Shown here: piece after piece, positions 8,933-20,554 of the stretch
Position numbering within the stretch: the stretch's first letter is position 1
How the letters are laid out: each line of letters starts with the position of its first letter
Assembly: GCF_025564085.1 (NCBI RefSeq)
Contig: NZ_JAMGZJ010000060.1
Span: forward strand, 1 to 64,000
Origin: Silvania confinis
GTDB lineage: Bacteria; Pseudomonadota; Gammaproteobacteria; Enterobacterales; Enterobacteriaceae
Reading direction: 5' to 3'
Length of the DNA: 64,000 nt
Translations under genes and position numbers: made by a program
The notes under the pieces: model-generated
The model's input: only the letters and a program-made list of their open reading frames with translations
What the model was told of the DNA's origin: nothing
Databases searched by the model: none

Positions 8933-10230
8933 TACGCTTTCCACTCCAGCTGTACGCCCTTCCCGCTTTCATCCACGCCATCCAGGGTAACGAACACTCC
9001 AGCCGCCGCCACCAGCGTCTCGCCGTAAAACAGCAGCGGTGTGCTATCACGCAGCCAGGGAGCAACGTTCAACTCCTGCCAGATTTTTTTAATCTTACGC
9101 CCACCGTTTCGCCCAACAATGTGCAAGGTTCCGCTGGCACGAAAACGCACCGTGACCGGCTCATCAGACTGCGGTAAACGCAGATCGCCATTCGCTGTCA
9201 AAGACAGCGTACCCAGCCCCAGCGGCAACAGCAGCGGCGCGAATGGACGATGCCAGTCGATAATCTGGTCGGCCAACGAGGGCTGGCATTTCACCCACCA
9301 CAGCCGATCCTTAAAGCGTCTGATTTCAGCCTCACCGCAACGCAGTCGCGGTGCGGCATCTTCCCGGGCCAGCGCCACTTCGTCCCAGAGCCGATTCAGC
9401 AGCGCGCGCGAGGGCATTAATCCCCCGTGCCCGGCAATCCAGCGCCGCAGCATGGCCGCCCGGCGCACGGCACTCATTGCCCGCAGCGGCGCAATAGTCA
9501 GCGAGCCGTCGTCACAGACTAATGACGCCAGTTCCTCTGCCAGCAGTTCATCCAGCAGCTGTTCCTGCTCTGCGCAGAGCTCAGCGCTGCGCGTCGTGGC
9601 TTGCGCAAAATGCGGCCAGCGTGCGGCCAGCAACGGCAGCACGCGCAGACGCAGAAAATTGCGGTCATAGCCATCATCCTGATTGCTTTCATCCTCAATC
9701 CAGCGCAAACCTTGATGCTGTGCCCAGTGCAGGAGTGATTCGCGTGCCTCATTGAGCAGCGGGCGAAGCTGTTCGGTATCGGCAAAACGAGCTCGGGCAG
9801 GCATACCCGACAGCCCCGCAGGGCCGCTACCGCGCTTGAGCGCCAGCAGGAAGGTTTCGCACTGATCGTCCTGATGCTGCGCCGTGACCAACGCTTCATC
9901 AGGCAACAGCGCATCGCGAAAAGCGGCATAGCGCGCTTTACGCGCCTGCGCCTCGATGCCCAAACCCTCTTCGACTAGCGTCACGCGTGCCACAATCAGG
10001 GGAATGCGCCATTCGCGGCAAACGTTCTCGCAGTGGGCGGCCCAGCTATCGGCATTCGGGCTCAGCCCGTGATGAATATGGATAGCGCGCAGTTCAAGGC
10101 CGGGATCCTGTTCCCGCACCTGCATCAGGCGATGCAGCAGAACGGTAGAATCCAGCCCACCGCTAAATCCCACCAGCAGACGGCGGTACGGATCGATAGC
10201 GTGATGCAGAACAGGTATGGTCATTGTCAT
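8932..10230 (-). CDS. tilS: tRNA-Ile lysidine synthetase
   Basis: TilS converts C34 of the CAU-anticodon tRNA-Ile to lysidine, changing decoding from AUG to AUA and identity from Met to Ile; it is essential. The 432 residues begin with the N-type ATP pyrophosphatase loop SGGLDS (23-28). NRFL-type substrate-binding helices and C-terminal domains (about 220-432) follow. ATG at 10230 was chosen; an in-frame ATG two codons later is also possible. Length equals that of E. coli TilS. Confidence 0.96.
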   Translation of the reverse strand: MTMTIPVLHHAIDPYRRLLVGFSGGLDSTVLLHRLMQVREQDPGLELRAIHIHHGLSPNADSWAAHCENVCREWRIPLIVARVTLVEEGLGIEAQARKARYAAFRDALLPDEALVTAQHQDDQCETFLLALKRGSGPAGLSGMPARARFADTEQLRPLLNEARESLLHWAQHQGLRWIEDESNQDDGYDRNFLRLRVLPLLAARWPHFAQATTRSAELCAEQEQLLDELLAEELASLVCDDGSLTIAPLRAMSAVRRAAMLRRWIAGHGGLMPSRALLNRLWDEVALAREDAAPRLRCGEAEIRRFKDRLWWVKCQPSLADQIIDWHRPFAPLLLPLGLGTLSLTANGDLRLPQSDEPVTVRFRASGTLHIVGRNGGRKIKKIWQELNVAPWLRDSTPLLFYGETLVAAAGVFVTLDGVDESGKGVQLEWKA

Positions 10231-10245
10231 TTTTTATACAGGAAG

Positions 10246-10268
10246 ATGCCCGGCAAATTACCGGGCAT
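10246..10268 (-). terminator. Hairpin downstream of yaeR
   Basis: An 8-bp perfect stem ATGCCCGG/CCGGGCAT with a 7-nt loop lies between yaeR and tilS, which are both leftward. The T-run after it is poor, so it may attenuate rather than end yaeR transcription. Confidence 0.45.
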
Positions 10269-10286
10269 TGCAATGGGAGGCAAGTG

Positions 10287-10676
10287 TTACTGCTGATACA
10301 GCTCCAGCGGCAGGCCATCCGGATCGTTGAAAAAGGTGAAGCGTTTGTCGGTAAACGGATCGATACGAATGGCTTCGCATTTTACGCCATGCGACTCGAG
10401 ATGCTGCACCGCCTGGTCGATGTCATCCACGCTGAAGGCAAGATGACGCAGGCCACAGGCTTCTGGTCGTGACGGGCGCGCCGGCGGAAAAGGGAAAGAA
10501 AACAGCTCAATAACATACTGGCCGTTCAGCGCCAGATCGCCCTTCCAGGAGTCGCGCTCTTCACGATAAAACTCACTCTGCAGGGTAAAACCCAGCGTAT
10601 CGCAGTAGAACGCCTTACTGACGGCATAGTTGGACGCAATAATTGCAATATGGTGAACCTGCTTTAAACCCAGCAT
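10287..10676 (-). CDS. yaeR: VOC superfamily (glyoxalase-like) protein
   Basis: This 129-residue single-domain protein of the vicinal oxygen chelate superfamily has paired beta-alpha-beta-beta-beta modules. H10/H11 near the start and Glu near the C-terminus (PLELYQQ) are in positions used for metal binding. The substrate is unknown; glyoxalase activity should not be assumed. SD GGAGAGG precedes the ATG. It lies 59 nt downstream of ldcC, as in E. coli. Confidence 0.88.
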   Translation of the reverse strand: MLGLKQVHHIAIIASNYAVSKAFYCDTLGFTLQSEFYREERDSWKGDLALNGQYVIELFSFPFPPARPSRPEACGLRHLAFSVDDIDQAVQHLESHGVKCEAIRIDPFTDKRFTFFNDPDGLPLELYQQ

Positions 10677-10735
10677 AGCCTCTCCTTTTTAGTGTGCCTG
10701 AACGGTATATCCGAAAGCCCGCGTCACGCAAGCGG

Positions 10736-12874
10736 TCATTGCGCTTTTAGGACCCTTACCCGGTAGATGCCGTTTTCATCGCGTTTCGCGCCGTGAATAT
10801 CGGTTTCAAAGCCCGGATAATGACGTCCGATAGAGCAGAGCATCAGCAGAAAATCGAGCACCGCCCGGCTCTGTTCGGTGATCATCTCTCCAGGCATCAA
10901 CAGCGGAACGCCCGGGGGATAAGGCAGGATCATGTTGGCGGAGATCCTGCCGACCAGATTTTCAAGTTCGACCGTTTCGACCTCACCGCGAACCTGACGC
11001 TGCCAGGCATGGTGCGGCGTGAGCTTCATTTCCGGCAGGACATCAAAGGCCTGTAGCATCAGGCGCGGCAAATCGTGCTGGCGGATCAGCCGGTGGATCC
11101 CCTGCGCCAAATCCTGGATCCGCATATTGCGGTAATAATCAGGATCCTCGGCATACAGATCCGGCAGCATGTTCCTGACCCGCAAATTGAGATCGTAGGC
11201 GCGCTTGAACTCCATTAGCCCACGCAGCAGCCCCATCGCCCGGGTCTTATCGATGCCGATACTGAACAGAAACAGCAGATTATACGGCCCGGTTTTTTCT
11301 ACCACCACGCCGCGTTGATCGAGGAATTTCGCCACCAGCGCCGCCGGGATCCCCTCTTCACTCATTACCCCCTGCTCGTCCATGCCCGGCGTCAGGATCG
11401 TCACTTTGACCGGATCGAGGAACATATGATCCGCATCAGCGTCGCGAAAGCCGTGCCAGCTCTCTCCCGGCGCCACCGGCCAGCACTCGGCTTCTTCAAT
11501 CTCGTTCGGCTGCCAGATATCGAAGAACCAGCCTTCGGCTTCGTCCTTCAGGCGCTGCACCTCTTTACGAAAATGCAGTGCCCGCTCCACCGAGCGATTG
11601 ATCAGCCGTTTACCCGGATTACCACGCAGCATTGCTGCGGCGGTTTCAATCGAGGCCACCAGCGGATAGCTCGGTGACGTGGTGGTGTGCATCATATAGG
11701 CTTCGTTGAAGGTCTCTTCATCGTAGTCACCTTTTATGTGGATCAGCGAGGCCTGCGAAAAAGCTGCCAGCATTTTGTGCGTGGACTGGGTTTCAAAGAA
11801 CACTTTTCCCGGCACCCGCTCGCCGCTCATTCCACTTTTACCGGCATAAATCGGATGGAAATTAGTGTAGGGCACCCACGCCGAATCAAAATGGATCGAG
11901 GGAACGTCCAGCGTCTGCTTGACCCAGTTGGTGTTATACAGCAGGCCGTCATAGGTGGAGTTGGTGATCACCGCATGCACCGGCCAGCTTGCCCCGGGAA
12001 CGGAGGCCACTTTGCCTTCAATGGCAGCAGGGGAAAATTCACGCCGCGGGATCCCGCCGAGAATGCCCAGCGCGTTACGCGTAGGTGATAGCCAGAGTGG
12101 GATCACATCGCTCATCATCAGCAGGTGGGCCAGCGATTTGTGACAGTTGCGGTCTATCAGCACCGTACTTCCAACCGGAGCGGCATACATACCGACAATC
12201 TTGTTTGATGTCGAGGTGCCGTTGGTCACCATATAGCTCTGCTCAGCGCCAAAGGTGCGGGCGATATACTCTTCCGCTTCCAGATGCGGGCCGGTATGGT
12301 CCAACAGCGATCCCAGTTCGGTGACCGAGATCGACACATCCGCTTTTAAGGTATTGCCGCCAAAGAAATCATAAAACAGGCATCCCACCGGACTTTTCTG
12401 GTAGGCGGTTCCCGCCATATGACCCGGCGTACAAAAAGTATATTTCCCCTCCTTCACATAGGTGAAAAGTGCGCGGGTAAACGGCGGGGTGATGTTATCC
12501 AGATACTCGCTGGTGTATTGCTGAATGCGGGTCGCAATGTCGTCCGCGACGCCCAGTGAATACTCAAAAAACCACAGCGCCATGCGCATATCATGCGCGC
12601 TGACGTCCATCGTGGAGTGGGTATTGATAAAGGCATACAGCGGCAGGTACTCATTGAGCCGATTGATATCGCTGCATAATTCCAGATCGTACTCATCCCA
12701 GTCGAAAATGACGCCACAGATACGCGGGTTGTGTTCGATGAATTTCAGCAAATCGGCACTGTTGTGTGGCCAGATGAGTTGATAACCACGCGAGGCTAAC
12801 GCCTGCTCCAGCTCCTTGATGGGTTCATCTTTATAAAAGACGCCGTGCGGCCCCATAATGGCAATGATGTTCAC
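10736..12874 (-). CDS. ldcC: Constitutive lysine decarboxylase
   Basis: LdcC is a cytoplasmic PLP enzyme that makes cadaverine from lysine; it is the constitutive partner of acid-induced CadA. The 712 residues show an N-terminal wing domain, a PLP fold with Schiff-base Lys at K367 in STHKMLAAF, and the ppGpp-binding family's C-terminal domain. The start is GTG at 12874 with a perfect AGGAGG 6 nt upstream; upstream in-frame ATGs are not preceded by such a site. ldcC could be CadA by fold, but the context beside accA and yaeR is that of ldcC. Confidence 0.94.
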   Translation of the reverse strand: MNIIAIMGPHGVFYKDEPIKELEQALASRGYQLIWPHNSADLLKFIEHNPRICGVIFDWDEYDLELCSDINRLNEYLPLYAFINTHSTMDVSAHDMRMALWFFEYSLGVADDIATRIQQYTSEYLDNITPPFTRALFTYVKEGKYTFCTPGHMAGTAYQKSPVGCLFYDFFGGNTLKADVSISVTELGSLLDHTGPHLEAEEYIARTFGAEQSYMVTNGTSTSNKIVGMYAAPVGSTVLIDRNCHKSLAHLLMMSDVIPLWLSPTRNALGILGGIPRREFSPAAIEGKVASVPGASWPVHAVITNSTYDGLLYNTNWVKQTLDVPSIHFDSAWVPYTNFHPIYAGKSGMSGERVPGKVFFETQSTHKMLAAFSQASLIHIKGDYDEETFNEAYMMHTTTSPSYPLVASIETAAAMLRGNPGKRLINRSVERALHFRKEVQRLKDEAEGWFFDIWQPNEIEEAECWPVAPGESWHGFRDADADHMFLDPVKVTILTPGMDEQGVMSEEGIPAALVAKFLDQRGVVVEKTGPYNLLFLFSIGIDKTRAMGLLRGLMEFKRAYDLNLRVRNMLPDLYAEDPDYYRNMRIQDLAQGIHRLIRQHDLPRLMLQAFDVLPEMKLTPHHAWQRQVRGEVETVELENLVGRISANMILPYPPGVPLLMPGEMITEQSRAVLDFLLMLCSIGRHYPGFETDIHGAKRDENGIYRVRVLKAQ

Positions 12875-12931
12875 GGTATACCTCCTTAAAAAACATTCAC
12901 TAAGCATAGTTGAGGTAAACGGCAGGCATAA

Positions 12932-12959
12932 AAAAAGCCGCAACAGTGTGCGGCTTTTT
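12932..12959 (-). terminator. accA operon terminator
   Basis: AAAAAGCCGCA and TGCGGCTTTTT form a perfect 11-bp arm pair with a 6-nt loop, just after the accA stop. It separates accA from ldcC, whose start is 57 nt further on, so ldcC must have its own weak promoter in that gap or rely on readthrough. Confidence 0.92.
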
Positions 12960-12975
12960 AAGATTAATGTGCGGC

Positions 12976-13935
12976 TTATGCGTAGCCGTAGCTCATCAAA
13001 CGCTGATAACGACGATTAAGCAGCTCTTCTTTGCTCAACACATCAAGATCGGCGAGATCAGCCAGTAATTGAGCCTTCAGGGACGCAGCTATCACTTCTG
13101 GCTTACGATGTGCACCACCCAGCGGTTCTGGAATGATAGAGTCGATAAGCTTCAGCTCTTTCAGACGCGTGGCAATAATGCCCATCGCTTCCGCAGCCAG
13201 CGGGGCTTTATCGGCGCTTTTCCACAGAATGGATGCACAGCCTTCCGGGGAAATAACGGAATAGGTGCTGTACTGCAGCATATTCACTTTATCGCCCACG
13301 CCAATTGCCAGTGCGCCACCGGAACCACCTTCACCGATAACGGTACAGATAACCGGTACGCTCAGGCGCGACATTTCGCGCAGATTGCGGGCAATCGCTT
13401 CGGACTGACCGCGCTCTTCTGCGCCCACGCCCGGATAGGCACCAGGGGTGTCGATGAAGGTGACGATCGGCATATTAAAACGCTCGGCCATCTCCATCAG
13501 ACGCAGTGCTTTACGGTAACCTTCTGGGGCAGGCATCCCGAAATTACGGCGAATTTTTTCTTTGGTTTCGCGCCCTTTCTGGTGGCCAATGATCATGACT
13601 GGACGACCGTCGAGACGCGCAATGCCGCCGACAATAGCTTTATCGTCTGCATAGGCACGATCGCCTGCCAGTTCGTCAAACTCATCAAATGCCAGGCGGA
13701 CATAATCCAGGGTGTACGGACGCTGAGGATGGCGCGCCAGTTGGGCAACCTGCCATGCGCCAAGATCGGCAAAGATTTTGCGCGTCAGTTCTACGCTTTT
13801 TTCACGCAGACGATGCACTTCTTCGTCGATGTTAATATCCAGTTTTTCATCCTGACGGCTCACGGCGGTCAGAGAATCGATTTTCGCTTCCAGCTCTGCA
13901 ATCGGCTGTTCGAAATCAAGGAAATTCAGACTCAT
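12976..13935 (-). CDS. accA: Acetyl-CoA carboxylase carboxyltransferase alpha subunit
   Basis: AccA and AccD form the carboxyltransferase half of acetyl-CoA carboxylase, making malonyl-CoA for fatty acid synthesis. The 319 residues carry the crotonase-like fold with glycine-rich oxyanion segments ([12 protein letters not shown] near 204-215). The N-terminal region has a helical arm. It follows dnaE after 12 nt and ends the long lpx-dnaE series. Length equals that of E. coli AccA. Confidence 0.97.
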   Translation of the reverse strand: MSLNFLDFEQPIAELEAKIDSLTAVSRQDEKLDINIDEEVHRLREKSVELTRKIFADLGAWQVAQLARHPQRPYTLDYVRLAFDEFDELAGDRAYADDKAIVGGIARLDGRPVMIIGHQKGRETKEKIRRNFGMPAPEGYRKALRLMEMAERFNMPIVTFIDTPGAYPGVGAEERGQSEAIARNLREMSRLSVPVICTVIGEGGSGGALAIGVGDKVNMLQYSTYSVISPEGCASILWKSADKAPLAAEAMGIIATRLKELKLIDSIIPEPLGGAHRKPEVIAASLKAQLLADLADLDVLSKEELLNRRYQRLMSYGYA

Positions 13936-13947
13936 AGTATTCCTGTA

Positions 13948-16900
13948 TTAGTCAAACTCCAGTTCCACCTGCTCCGAACCAATAAGGCCACGGAGATCGT
14001 TTAGTAAACGATCGCTCGGAGAGACACGCCACGTTGCACCAAAGCGCAATCGCGCACGTGCATCCGCCCTCTGATAGTAGAGATGTACTGGAATGGTCCC
14101 CGAACGATGGGGTTCCAGAGACTGACGGAGTCGGTTTAAAAGCTGGTCATCAATTTGCCTGTCCGTCAGCGAGATAGCAAGCCCGCGAGCATATTTTTCC
14201 CGGGCTTCGTCAATATCCATCACTTCACGGGCCATCATTTTAAGCCCACCACTGAAGTCATCAAAGCTGACCTGTCCGCTGACGATAAGTATGCGGTCGT
14301 TTTCCAGCAAATGCTGGTATTTTTCCAGTGCTTCGGTGAATAACATCACTTCCAGCCGCCCGGAGCGGTCATCCAGCGTACAGATGCCGATGCGATTGCC
14401 GCGCTTGGTGACCATTACCCTTGCTGCAATCACGAGCCCAGCCGCCGTGGTCATTTTACCACGTTCGGTCGGATGCATGTCTTTAAGCCGATAGCCGCCG
14501 ACATAGCGCTCAATTTCTTTCAGATACTGGTTGATGGGGTGTCCGGTCAGATACAGACCTAACGTTTCACGCTCCCCTTCCAGTACAGTATGTTCTGGCC
14601 ACGGTTGGCAATTGGCATAGGATTGCTCGATTTGTTCCGGCTCTTCTGCCAGCACGCCAAACATATCTGCCTGACCAATGGCCTCGGCTTTAGAGTGCTG
14701 ATCGGCCGCTTTGAGCGCATCGGCCAGCGAGTTCATCAGCGCGGCGCGGTGCGGCCCCAGGCGGTCGAACGCCCCGGACATGATCAGCTTTTCCAGCACC
14801 CGACGGTTAAGCTTTTTGATATCGGTTCGCGCGCACAGGTCGAACAGCTCGCGGAAATACCCGCCCTGGTTACGCGCTTCGATAATGGCTTCGATGGGGC
14901 CTTCGCCCACGCCTTTTATCGCACCAATACCATAGACAATTTCCCCGTCGTCATTAACGTGGAAGTGATACTGCCCCGAGTTAATATCCGGCGGCAGGAT
15001 TTTAAGCCCCATTCGCCAGCATTCATCTACCAGGCCTACCACCTTCTCGGTGTTGTCCATATCGGCGGTCATTACCGCGGCCATAAACTCTGCCGGGTAG
15101 TGCGCTTTCAGCCACAGCGTCTGGTACGAGACCAGTGCGTAGGCTGCGGAGTGCGATTTGTTAAACCCGTATCCAGCGAATTTCTCCACCAGATCGAAGA
15201 TTTTCATCGCCAGTTCGCCATCAACGCCATTTTTTATCGCCCCTTCTTCGAAGGTGCCGCGCTGCTTGGCCATCTCTTCCGGCTTTTTCTTACCCATTGC
15301 GCGACGCAGCATATCCGCCCCGCCGAGGGTATAACCAGAGAGTTCCTGGGCGATCTGCATCACCTGTTCCTGATACAGGATGATGCCGTAGGTCGGTTCC
15401 AGTACCGGTTTCAGGCATTCGTGCTGCCACTGAACATCCGGATAGGAGAGCTCTTCACGGCCGTGTTTACGGTCGATAAAGTTGTCTACCATCCCCGACT
15501 GTAGCGGGCCCGGACGGAACAGGGCCACCAGCGCGATCATGTCTTCAAAACAGTCGGGCTGCAGACGTTTAATTAGATCCTTCATGCCGCGGGATTCAAG
15601 CTGGAAGACTGCGGTGGTTTCCGAGCGCTGCAGCATGTCGAAGCTTTTTTTATCCTCCAGCGGGATCGCTGCGATATCAATCGGCTCCAGACCCAGTTTT
15701 GCCCGGCGCGGATTGATCATCTTCAGCGCCCAGTCGATGATAGTAAGCGTACGCAGACCGAGGAAGTCGAACTTCACCAGACCGGCGTACTCTACATCGT
15801 TCTTATCGAACTGGGTAACCGGATGCGACCCGGTTTCGTCGCAGTAAAGCGGCGCGAAATCAGTAATTTTAGTCGGCGCGATCACCACCCCACCGGCATG
15901 TTTACCGGCGTTACGGGTGACCCCTTCCAGCTTGCGCGCCATGTCGATCAGCGCTTTAACTTCTTCGTCCGCTTCGTAGATTTCTGGTAGCTGCGGCTCA
16001 GCTTCAAAGGCTTTCGCCAGCGTCATGCCCGGATCGGGTGGCACCAGCTTGGAAATACGATCCACGAAGCCGTACGGATGACCCAGCACACGGCCCACGT
16101 CACGGATAACCGCTTTCGCCGCCATCGTACCGAAGGTAATAATCTGCGATACCGCGTCGCGGCCGTACATCTCAGCGACGTGATCGATAACCTGGTCGCG
16201 TTTCTCCATACAGAAATCGACGTCAAAGTCGGGCATCGAGACACGCTCCGGGTTCAGGAAGCGTTCAAACAGCAGATCAAATTCCAGCGGATCGAGATCG
16301 GTAATTTTCAGCGCATACGCCACCAGCGATCCCGCACCTGAACCGCGCCCCGGCCCTACCGGTACGCCGTTGTCCTTCGACCACTGGATAAACTCCATTA
16401 CGATCAGGAAGTAGCCCGGGAACCCCATCTGGTTGATAACCTGAAGTTCAATGTCCAGACGTTCATCGTAAGGGGGACGCTTCTCGTTACGTTCAGCCTC
16501 ATCCGGGAACAAAAACTCCAGACGATCTTCGAGCCCTTCCTTCGATTTCAGGACCAGGAAATCTTCCGTCGTCATTTCGCCGGTCGGGAACTGCGGCAGG
16601 AAGTACTCGCCCAGACGGACAGTCACGTTACAGCGTTTGGCAATCTCTACGCTGTTTTCCAGCGCTTCCGGGATATCGGAAAATAGCTCGCACATTTCGT
16701 CTTCGCTGCGCATGTACTGCTGCGGCGAATAGTTGCGCGGTCGCTTTGGATCATCGAGGGTAAAACCATCGTGGATAGCCACGCGAATTTCATGCGCGTC
16801 AAAATCATCGGCGTTGATAAAACGCACGTCGTTGGAGGCCACCACCGGTAAGCCGCGCGCCTCTGCAAGCGCAACAGCGGCATGCAGATAATTCTCTTCA

Positions 16901-17430
16901 TCAGGGCGACCGGTACGGATCAGTTCCAGATAGAAGCGATCCGCGAAGTATTGTTGATAAAAGTCGACGCACTGGTCCGCCAGAGCCGTGTTACCGCGCA
17001 GCAAACACCTGCCGACGTCACCCATGCGGCCGCCGGAGATCAGCAGCAGTCCATTGTTCAGCTCCGCCAGCCACTCCCGGTCAATCCACGGGCCCAGCGC
17101 GCCGTAGCCCCGCTGATAGGCGCGTGAAATCAACAGGGTCAGGTTCTGATAGCCGTCATTATTCATCGCAATGACGGTGATTTGCGTCATTTCATCGGCG
17201 AGCAGTTCGCTCTGAACGTGAAAATCGGCACCTATCACAGGTTTTAATCCGGCACCGTGCGCCGTTCCGTAGAACTTCACCAGACCACACAGGTTGGTAA
17301 AATCGGTGATCGCCATGGCAGGCATGCCAAGCGCGGCCGCCTTTTTCACCAGCGGTCCGGTCTTTGCCAGCCCATCAATCATGGAATAGTCGCTGTGCAC
17401 CCGTAGGTGTACGAAACGTGGTTCAGCCAT
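13948..17430 (-). CDS. dnaE: DNA polymerase III alpha subunit
   Basis: DnaE is the replicative polymerase catalytic subunit. The 1160 residues include an N-terminal PHP domain (about 1-280, HLRVHSDYS), then palm, thumb and fingers with the catalytic acids in PDFDVDF (about 399-405, the E. coli D401/D403 pair) and in VKFDFLGL (about 553-560). A helix-hairpin-helix module, OB fold and C-terminal tau-binding region follow. It lies 33 nt after rnhB and 12 nt before accA, as in E. coli. Confidence 0.98.
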   Translation of the reverse strand: MAEPRFVHLRVHSDYSMIDGLAKTGPLVKKAAALGMPAMAITDFTNLCGLVKFYGTAHGAGLKPVIGADFHVQSELLADEMTQITVIAMNNDGYQNLTLLISRAYQRGYGALGPWIDREWLAELNNGLLLISGGRMGDVGRCLLRGNTALADQCVDFYQQYFADRFYLELIRTGRPDEENYLHAAVALAEARGLPVVASNDVRFINADDFDAHEIRVAIHDGFTLDDPKRPRNYSPQQYMRSEDEMCELFSDIPEALENSVEIAKRCNVTVRLGEYFLPQFPTGEMTTEDFLVLKSKEGLEDRLEFLFPDEAERNEKRPPYDERLDIELQVINQMGFPGYFLIVMEFIQWSKDNGVPVGPGRGSGAGSLVAYALKITDLDPLEFDLLFERFLNPERVSMPDFDVDFCMEKRDQVIDHVAEMYGRDAVSQIITFGTMAAKAVIRDVGRVLGHPYGFVDRISKLVPPDPGMTLAKAFEAEPQLPEIYEADEEVKALIDMARKLEGVTRNAGKHAGGVVIAPTKITDFAPLYCDETGSHPVTQFDKNDVEYAGLVKFDFLGLRTLTIIDWALKMINPRRAKLGLEPIDIAAIPLEDKKSFDMLQRSETTAVFQLESRGMKDLIKRLQPDCFEDMIALVALFRPGPLQSGMVDNFIDRKHGREELSYPDVQWQHECLKPVLEPTYGIILYQEQVMQIAQELSGYTLGGADMLRRAMGKKKPEEMAKQRGTFEEGAIKNGVDGELAMKIFDLVEKFAGYGFNKSHSAAYALVSYQTLWLKAHYPAEFMAAVMTADMDNTEKVVGLVDECWRMGLKILPPDINSGQYHFHVNDDGEIVYGIGAIKGVGEGPIEAIIEARNQGGYFRELFDLCARTDIKKLNRRVLEKLIMSGAFDRLGPHRAALMNSLADALKAADQHSKAEAIGQADMFGVLAEEPEQIEQSYANCQPWPEHTVLEGERETLGLYLTGHPINQYLKEIERYVGGYRLKDMHPTERGKMTTAAGLVIAARVMVTKRGNRIGICTLDDRSGRLEVMLFTEALEKYQHLLENDRILIVSGQVSFDDFSGGLKMMAREVMDIDEAREKYARGLAISLTDRQIDDQLLNRLRQSLEPHRSGTIPVHLYYQRADARARLRFGATWRVSPSDRLLNDLRGLIGSEQVELEFD

Positions 17431-17463
17431 CTTCAGATTCCGCGTTACTTAGTGCGTCTTGAC

Positions 17464-18060
17464 TCAGGACACCAGTCCCAATGCGCGTTTCACCGGCCCA
17501 AAACTGCGGCGGTGGTGTTCAGTTGCGCCATGTTCAGCCAGTCTTTCCAGATGGAAAGCGGTAGGATACCCCTTATGCTGGGCGAAGCCATACTGGGGAA
17601 AAGAGAGGTCCAGCGCGGCCATTTCTGCATCGCGCGTGACTTTAGCCACGATCGAGGCGGCGCTGATTTCTGCCACGCGGCTGTCGCCTTTCACCACCGC
17701 CATCGACGGCATCGGCAATGCCGGACAGCGGTTGCCGTCGATCAGCACATACTCTGGTGTAATCTTCAGCCCAGCGACGGCGCGCTGCATCGCCAGCATT
17801 GTGGCGTGAAGAATGTTCAGGTCGTCAATCTCATGCGGTTCTGCACGGCCCAGGCTCCAGGCCAGTGCTTTCTCGACGATCTCATCGAACAAGGCCAAAC
17901 GACGCTTTTCGGATAATTTTTTTGAATCGTTAAGACCGATAATCGGACGCGCAGGATCGAGGATCACTGCAGCAGTGACGACAGCACCCACCAGAGGCCC
18001 GCGCCCCACTTCGTCCACACCCGCAACCAGATGGGTGTGAGGATAAACAAATTCGATCAT
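17464..18060 (-). CDS. rnhB: Ribonuclease HII
   Basis: RNase HII cuts 5' to single ribonucleotides in duplex DNA and starts ribonucleotide excision repair. The 198 residues have catalytic acids in VDEVGRG (D16, E17), in the LIDGNR segment (about D108), and in the TRDAEM segment. The start overlaps the lpxB stop by 4 nt, so it is coupled to lipid A synthesis genes rather than to repair genes. Confidence 0.97.
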   Translation of the reverse strand: MIEFVYPHTHLVAGVDEVGRGPLVGAVVTAAVILDPARPIIGLNDSKKLSEKRRLALFDEIVEKALAWSLGRAEPHEIDDLNILHATMLAMQRAVAGLKITPEYVLIDGNRCPALPMPSMAVVKGDSRVAEISAASIVAKVTRDAEMAALDLSFPQYGFAQHKGYPTAFHLERLAEHGATEHHRRSFGPVKRALGLVS

Positions 18061-19205
18061 CTTGCTAACTCCAGCACCGCGTCAGCTGCCTGCTCATCGG
18101 CATTGCAGCGGATCTGCTGATGCAGCTCCCGGAAGGTATCATGCATTTCATGGCTGGTTTTACCGTCCGCCAACAGAGGCAGCAGCGCAGCGGCAAGCGC
18201 CTGCGGCTGACATTCATCCTGCAGCAGCTCTTTCACCAGTTCGCGTCGGGCCAGCAGATTTGGCAGTGAAACGTATTCCGTTTTCACCAGCTTTTTTGCC
18301 AGCCAGAAGGTGAACGGCTTCATGCGATAACCCACTACCATCGGGCATTTCGCCAGCATGCACTCCAGTGCGGCGGTCCCGGATGCCAGCAGCGCAGCAT
18401 CGCTGGCCACCATCGCTTCGCGGCCTTTTCCATCAAGCAGATGAACCTGCAGGTCGGGCGCGACTTCGGCTTTAATGCGCTCAAACTGCTCGCGACGTTT
18501 GGCATTCACCAGCGGCACGACCACTTCCAGATCCGGGTAGGTCTGGCGCAAAATTTGTGCCGTTTTCAGGAAATCTGCGCTAAGCATTTCTACTTCTGCG
18601 CCCCGGCTACCCGGCAGTAATGCCAGACAGTGGGCATCATGCGGAATACCCAGCACGTCGCGGGCCGCGTTCTTATCCGGCTCCAGCGGCATGGCGTCTG
18701 CCATGGTGTGGCCGATAAAGCGGCACGGCACGTTAAATTTATCGTAAAACGCTTTTTCGAAAGGCAGGAAGGCTAACACCAGATTCGTCGATCTGCCTAT
18801 TTTGAAAACGCGTTTCTGTCGCCACGCCCAGACGGACGGACTGACGTAATGAATGGTTTTGATCCCCTGCTTTTTCAGATTCCCTTCGAGGGTAATATTG
18901 AAATCAGGTGCATCAATACCGACAAAAACATCGGGCTTGAGTTCGGTAAAGCGGCGCGTCAGATCGGCGCGAATGTGCAGCAAACGGCGCAAGCGCCCCA
19001 GCACTTCGACGATACCCATCACAGCCAACTCTTCCATTTCGTACCAGGCTTCACAGCCTTCCGCCTGCATCAGCGGACCGGCGACGCCGACAAAGCGCGC
19101 ATTTGGAATGCGCGCTTTGAGCGCACGAATAAGACCGGCACCAAGAATATCGCCGGAGGTTTCTCCGGCGACAAGGGCGATCGTAAGCGGGCGACTATCG
19201 ACCAT
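18057..19205 (-). CDS. lpxB: Lipid-A-disaccharide synthase
   Basis: LpxB joins UDP-2,3-diacylglucosamine and lipid X to make the lipid A disaccharide at the inner face of the inner membrane. The 382-residue protein is a GT-B fold glycosyltransferase (family GT19), with GETSGD near 13-18 and LPGSRGAEV near 200-208. Its ATG shares one base with the lpxA stop (TAATG), and its end overlaps rnhB. Confidence 0.97.
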   Translation of the reverse strand: MVDSRPLTIALVAGETSGDILGAGLIRALKARIPNARFVGVAGPLMQAEGCEAWYEMEELAVMGIVEVLGRLRRLLHIRADLTRRFTELKPDVFVGIDAPDFNITLEGNLKKQGIKTIHYVSPSVWAWRQKRVFKIGRSTNLVLAFLPFEKAFYDKFNVPCRFIGHTMADAMPLEPDKNAARDVLGIPHDAHCLALLPGSRGAEVEMLSADFLKTAQILRQTYPDLEVVVPLVNAKRREQFERIKAEVAPDLQVHLLDGKGREAMVASDAALLASGTAALECMLAKCPMVVGYRMKPFTFWLAKKLVKTEYVSLPNLLARRELVKELLQDECQPQALAAALLPLLADGKTSHEMHDTFRELHQQIRCNADEQAADAVLELAR

Positions 19206-19993
19206 TAACGAATCAGACCGCGAGTAGAGCGTGCGAAGAATTCGACAAACGCGTTCACTTCAGGGTGCTGCTTCGCCAGTTCGGCGATTTCCGGCTTGGC
19301 CTCTTCCAGCGTTTTACCGTTACGGTACAACTGCTTGTACGCGTTACGGATCGCCAGAATCGCTTCACGGCTAAAGCCGCGACGCTTGAGGCCTTCGATG
19401 TTGACACCAAACGGCGTCGCATGGTTGCCCTGGGCAATCACATACGGCGGAACGTCCTGCGCCACGCCGGAGCAGCCGCCAACCATCACGTGCGCACCGA
19501 TGATGCAGAACTGATGGACCGCAGTCATGCCGCCAATGATGGCATGATCGTCAACAGATACGTGACCCGCCAGCGTTGCATTGTTGGCGAGAATGCAGCG
19601 GTTACCGATAGTACAGTCATGCGCGATATGCACGTTGACCATAAACAGGTTATCGCTGCCCACCTTCGTCAATTCACCGCCCTGTACTGTGCCACGATGA
19701 ATGGTGACGCTTTCGCGAATGCGGTTACGATCGCCAATTTCCACACGGGTAGGTTCGCCAGCATATTTGAGATCCTGGTTTACTTCACCGATGGAGGCGA
19801 ACTGATAGATCTCGTTATCGCGGCCAATGGTCGTATGACCATTCACGACAACGTGAGATTTCAGTACGGTACCCTCACCAATTTCGACATGGGGTCCAAC
19901 AATACAAAAAGGACCAATGTGGACGTTAGCACCGATAACGGCACCCTCTTCCACAATGGCGGTTGGATGAATAAAGGCGGTTTTATCAATCAC
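19205..19993 (-). CDS. lpxA: UDP-N-acetylglucosamine acyltransferase
   Basis: LpxA transfers R-3-hydroxymyristate from ACP to UDP-GlcNAc, the first step of lipid A synthesis. The 262 residues form a left-handed beta-helix of hexapeptide repeats (about 1-185); catalytic His lies in NVHIAHD (about H125). The start codon is GTG at 19993. fabZ, which competes for the same hydroxyacyl-ACP, ends only 3 nt upstream. Confidence 0.97.
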   Translation of the reverse strand: MIDKTAFIHPTAIVEEGAVIGANVHIGPFCIVGPHVEIGEGTVLKSHVVVNGHTTIGRDNEIYQFASIGEVNQDLKYAGEPTRVEIGDRNRIRESVTIHRGTVQGGELTKVGSDNLFMVNVHIAHDCTIGNRCILANNATLAGHVSVDDHAIIGGMTAVHQFCIIGAHVMVGGCSGVAQDVPPYVIAQGNHATPFGVNIEGLKRRGFSREAILAIRNAYKQLYRNGKTLEEAKPEIAELAKQHPEVNAFVEFFARSTRGLIR

Positions 19994-19996
19994 GTA

Positions 19997-20452
19997 TCAG
20001 GCCTCCCGGCTACGCGCACACATCATGGTAGCTTCGCAAACAACCTTGCCGTCAACCAGAGCTACGCCTTTGAAGCGAGTCAGGCCACGACGCGTTTTTT
20101 CAAAAGTTACTTCCATGATCATCTGATCACCAGGCACAACCGGGCGCTTAAAGCGCGCTTCGTCGATACCTGCGAAGTAATAAAGCTCACCCGGCTCCAG
20201 TTTACCCACGCTTTTAAACGCCAGAATACCGGTAGCCTGAGCCATCGCTTCCAGGATCAATACGCCCGGGAAGATAGGTTTACCAGGGAAGTGTCCCTGG
20301 AAGAATGGCTCATTTACAGAAACATTTTTCACTGCGCGCAGAAAACGACCTTCTTCAAAATCCAGCACACGGTCGACCAGTAAAAACGGGAAGCGGTGCG
20401 GCAGAAGTTCTAAAATCTCTTCAATATGCAGAGTATGAGTGTCAGTAGTCAA
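19997..20452 (-). CDS. fabZ: 3-hydroxyacyl-ACP dehydratase
   Basis: FabZ dehydrates 3-hydroxyacyl-ACP in fatty acid elongation and draws on the pool used by LpxA and LpxD. The hot-dog fold protein is 151 residues from the TTG at 20452, exactly the E. coli length. The catalytic His/Glu lie in [18 protein letters not shown] (about H54, E68). An upstream ATG at 20494 would add 14 unlike residues and is rejected; AGGAAGAG lies just before the TTG. Confidence 0.95.
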   Translation of the reverse strand: MTTDTHTLHIEEILELLPHRFPFLLVDRVLDFEEGRFLRAVKNVSVNEPFFQGHFPGKPIFPGVLILEAMAQATGILAFKSVGKLEPGELYYFAGIDEARFKRPVVPGDQMIMEVTFEKTRRGLTRFKGVALVDGKVVCEATMMCARSREA

Positions 20453-20554
20453 AATACTCTTCCTGTCAAAATATCTGAATGGCAATAATAACACGGCCTG
20501 CCGGTTTATAAGAAAGCCGACAGGCCGGGAAGTGTGCGTTAAATGGATGAACGC

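Noticed and set aside
10736-12943. Longer start for ldcC at ATG 12943
   Set aside because: It would add 23 residues that cross the space next to the accA terminator and have no ribosome site, while GTG 12874 has a perfect AGGAGG and the family N-terminus.
13069-14004. A 311-codon open frame antisense to accA
   Set aside because: It mirrors accA codons, with no ribosome site and no family likeness.
14590-15504. A 304-codon open frame antisense to dnaE
   Set aside because: dnaE is full length in the other strand with all catalytic motifs; this frame is a shadow.
19265-20383. A 372-codon open frame on the plus strand, antisense to lpxA and fabZ
   Set aside because: It overlaps two well-conserved genes end to end, has no Shine-Dalgarno and encodes no recognisable domain. 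It results from codon bias on the real strand.
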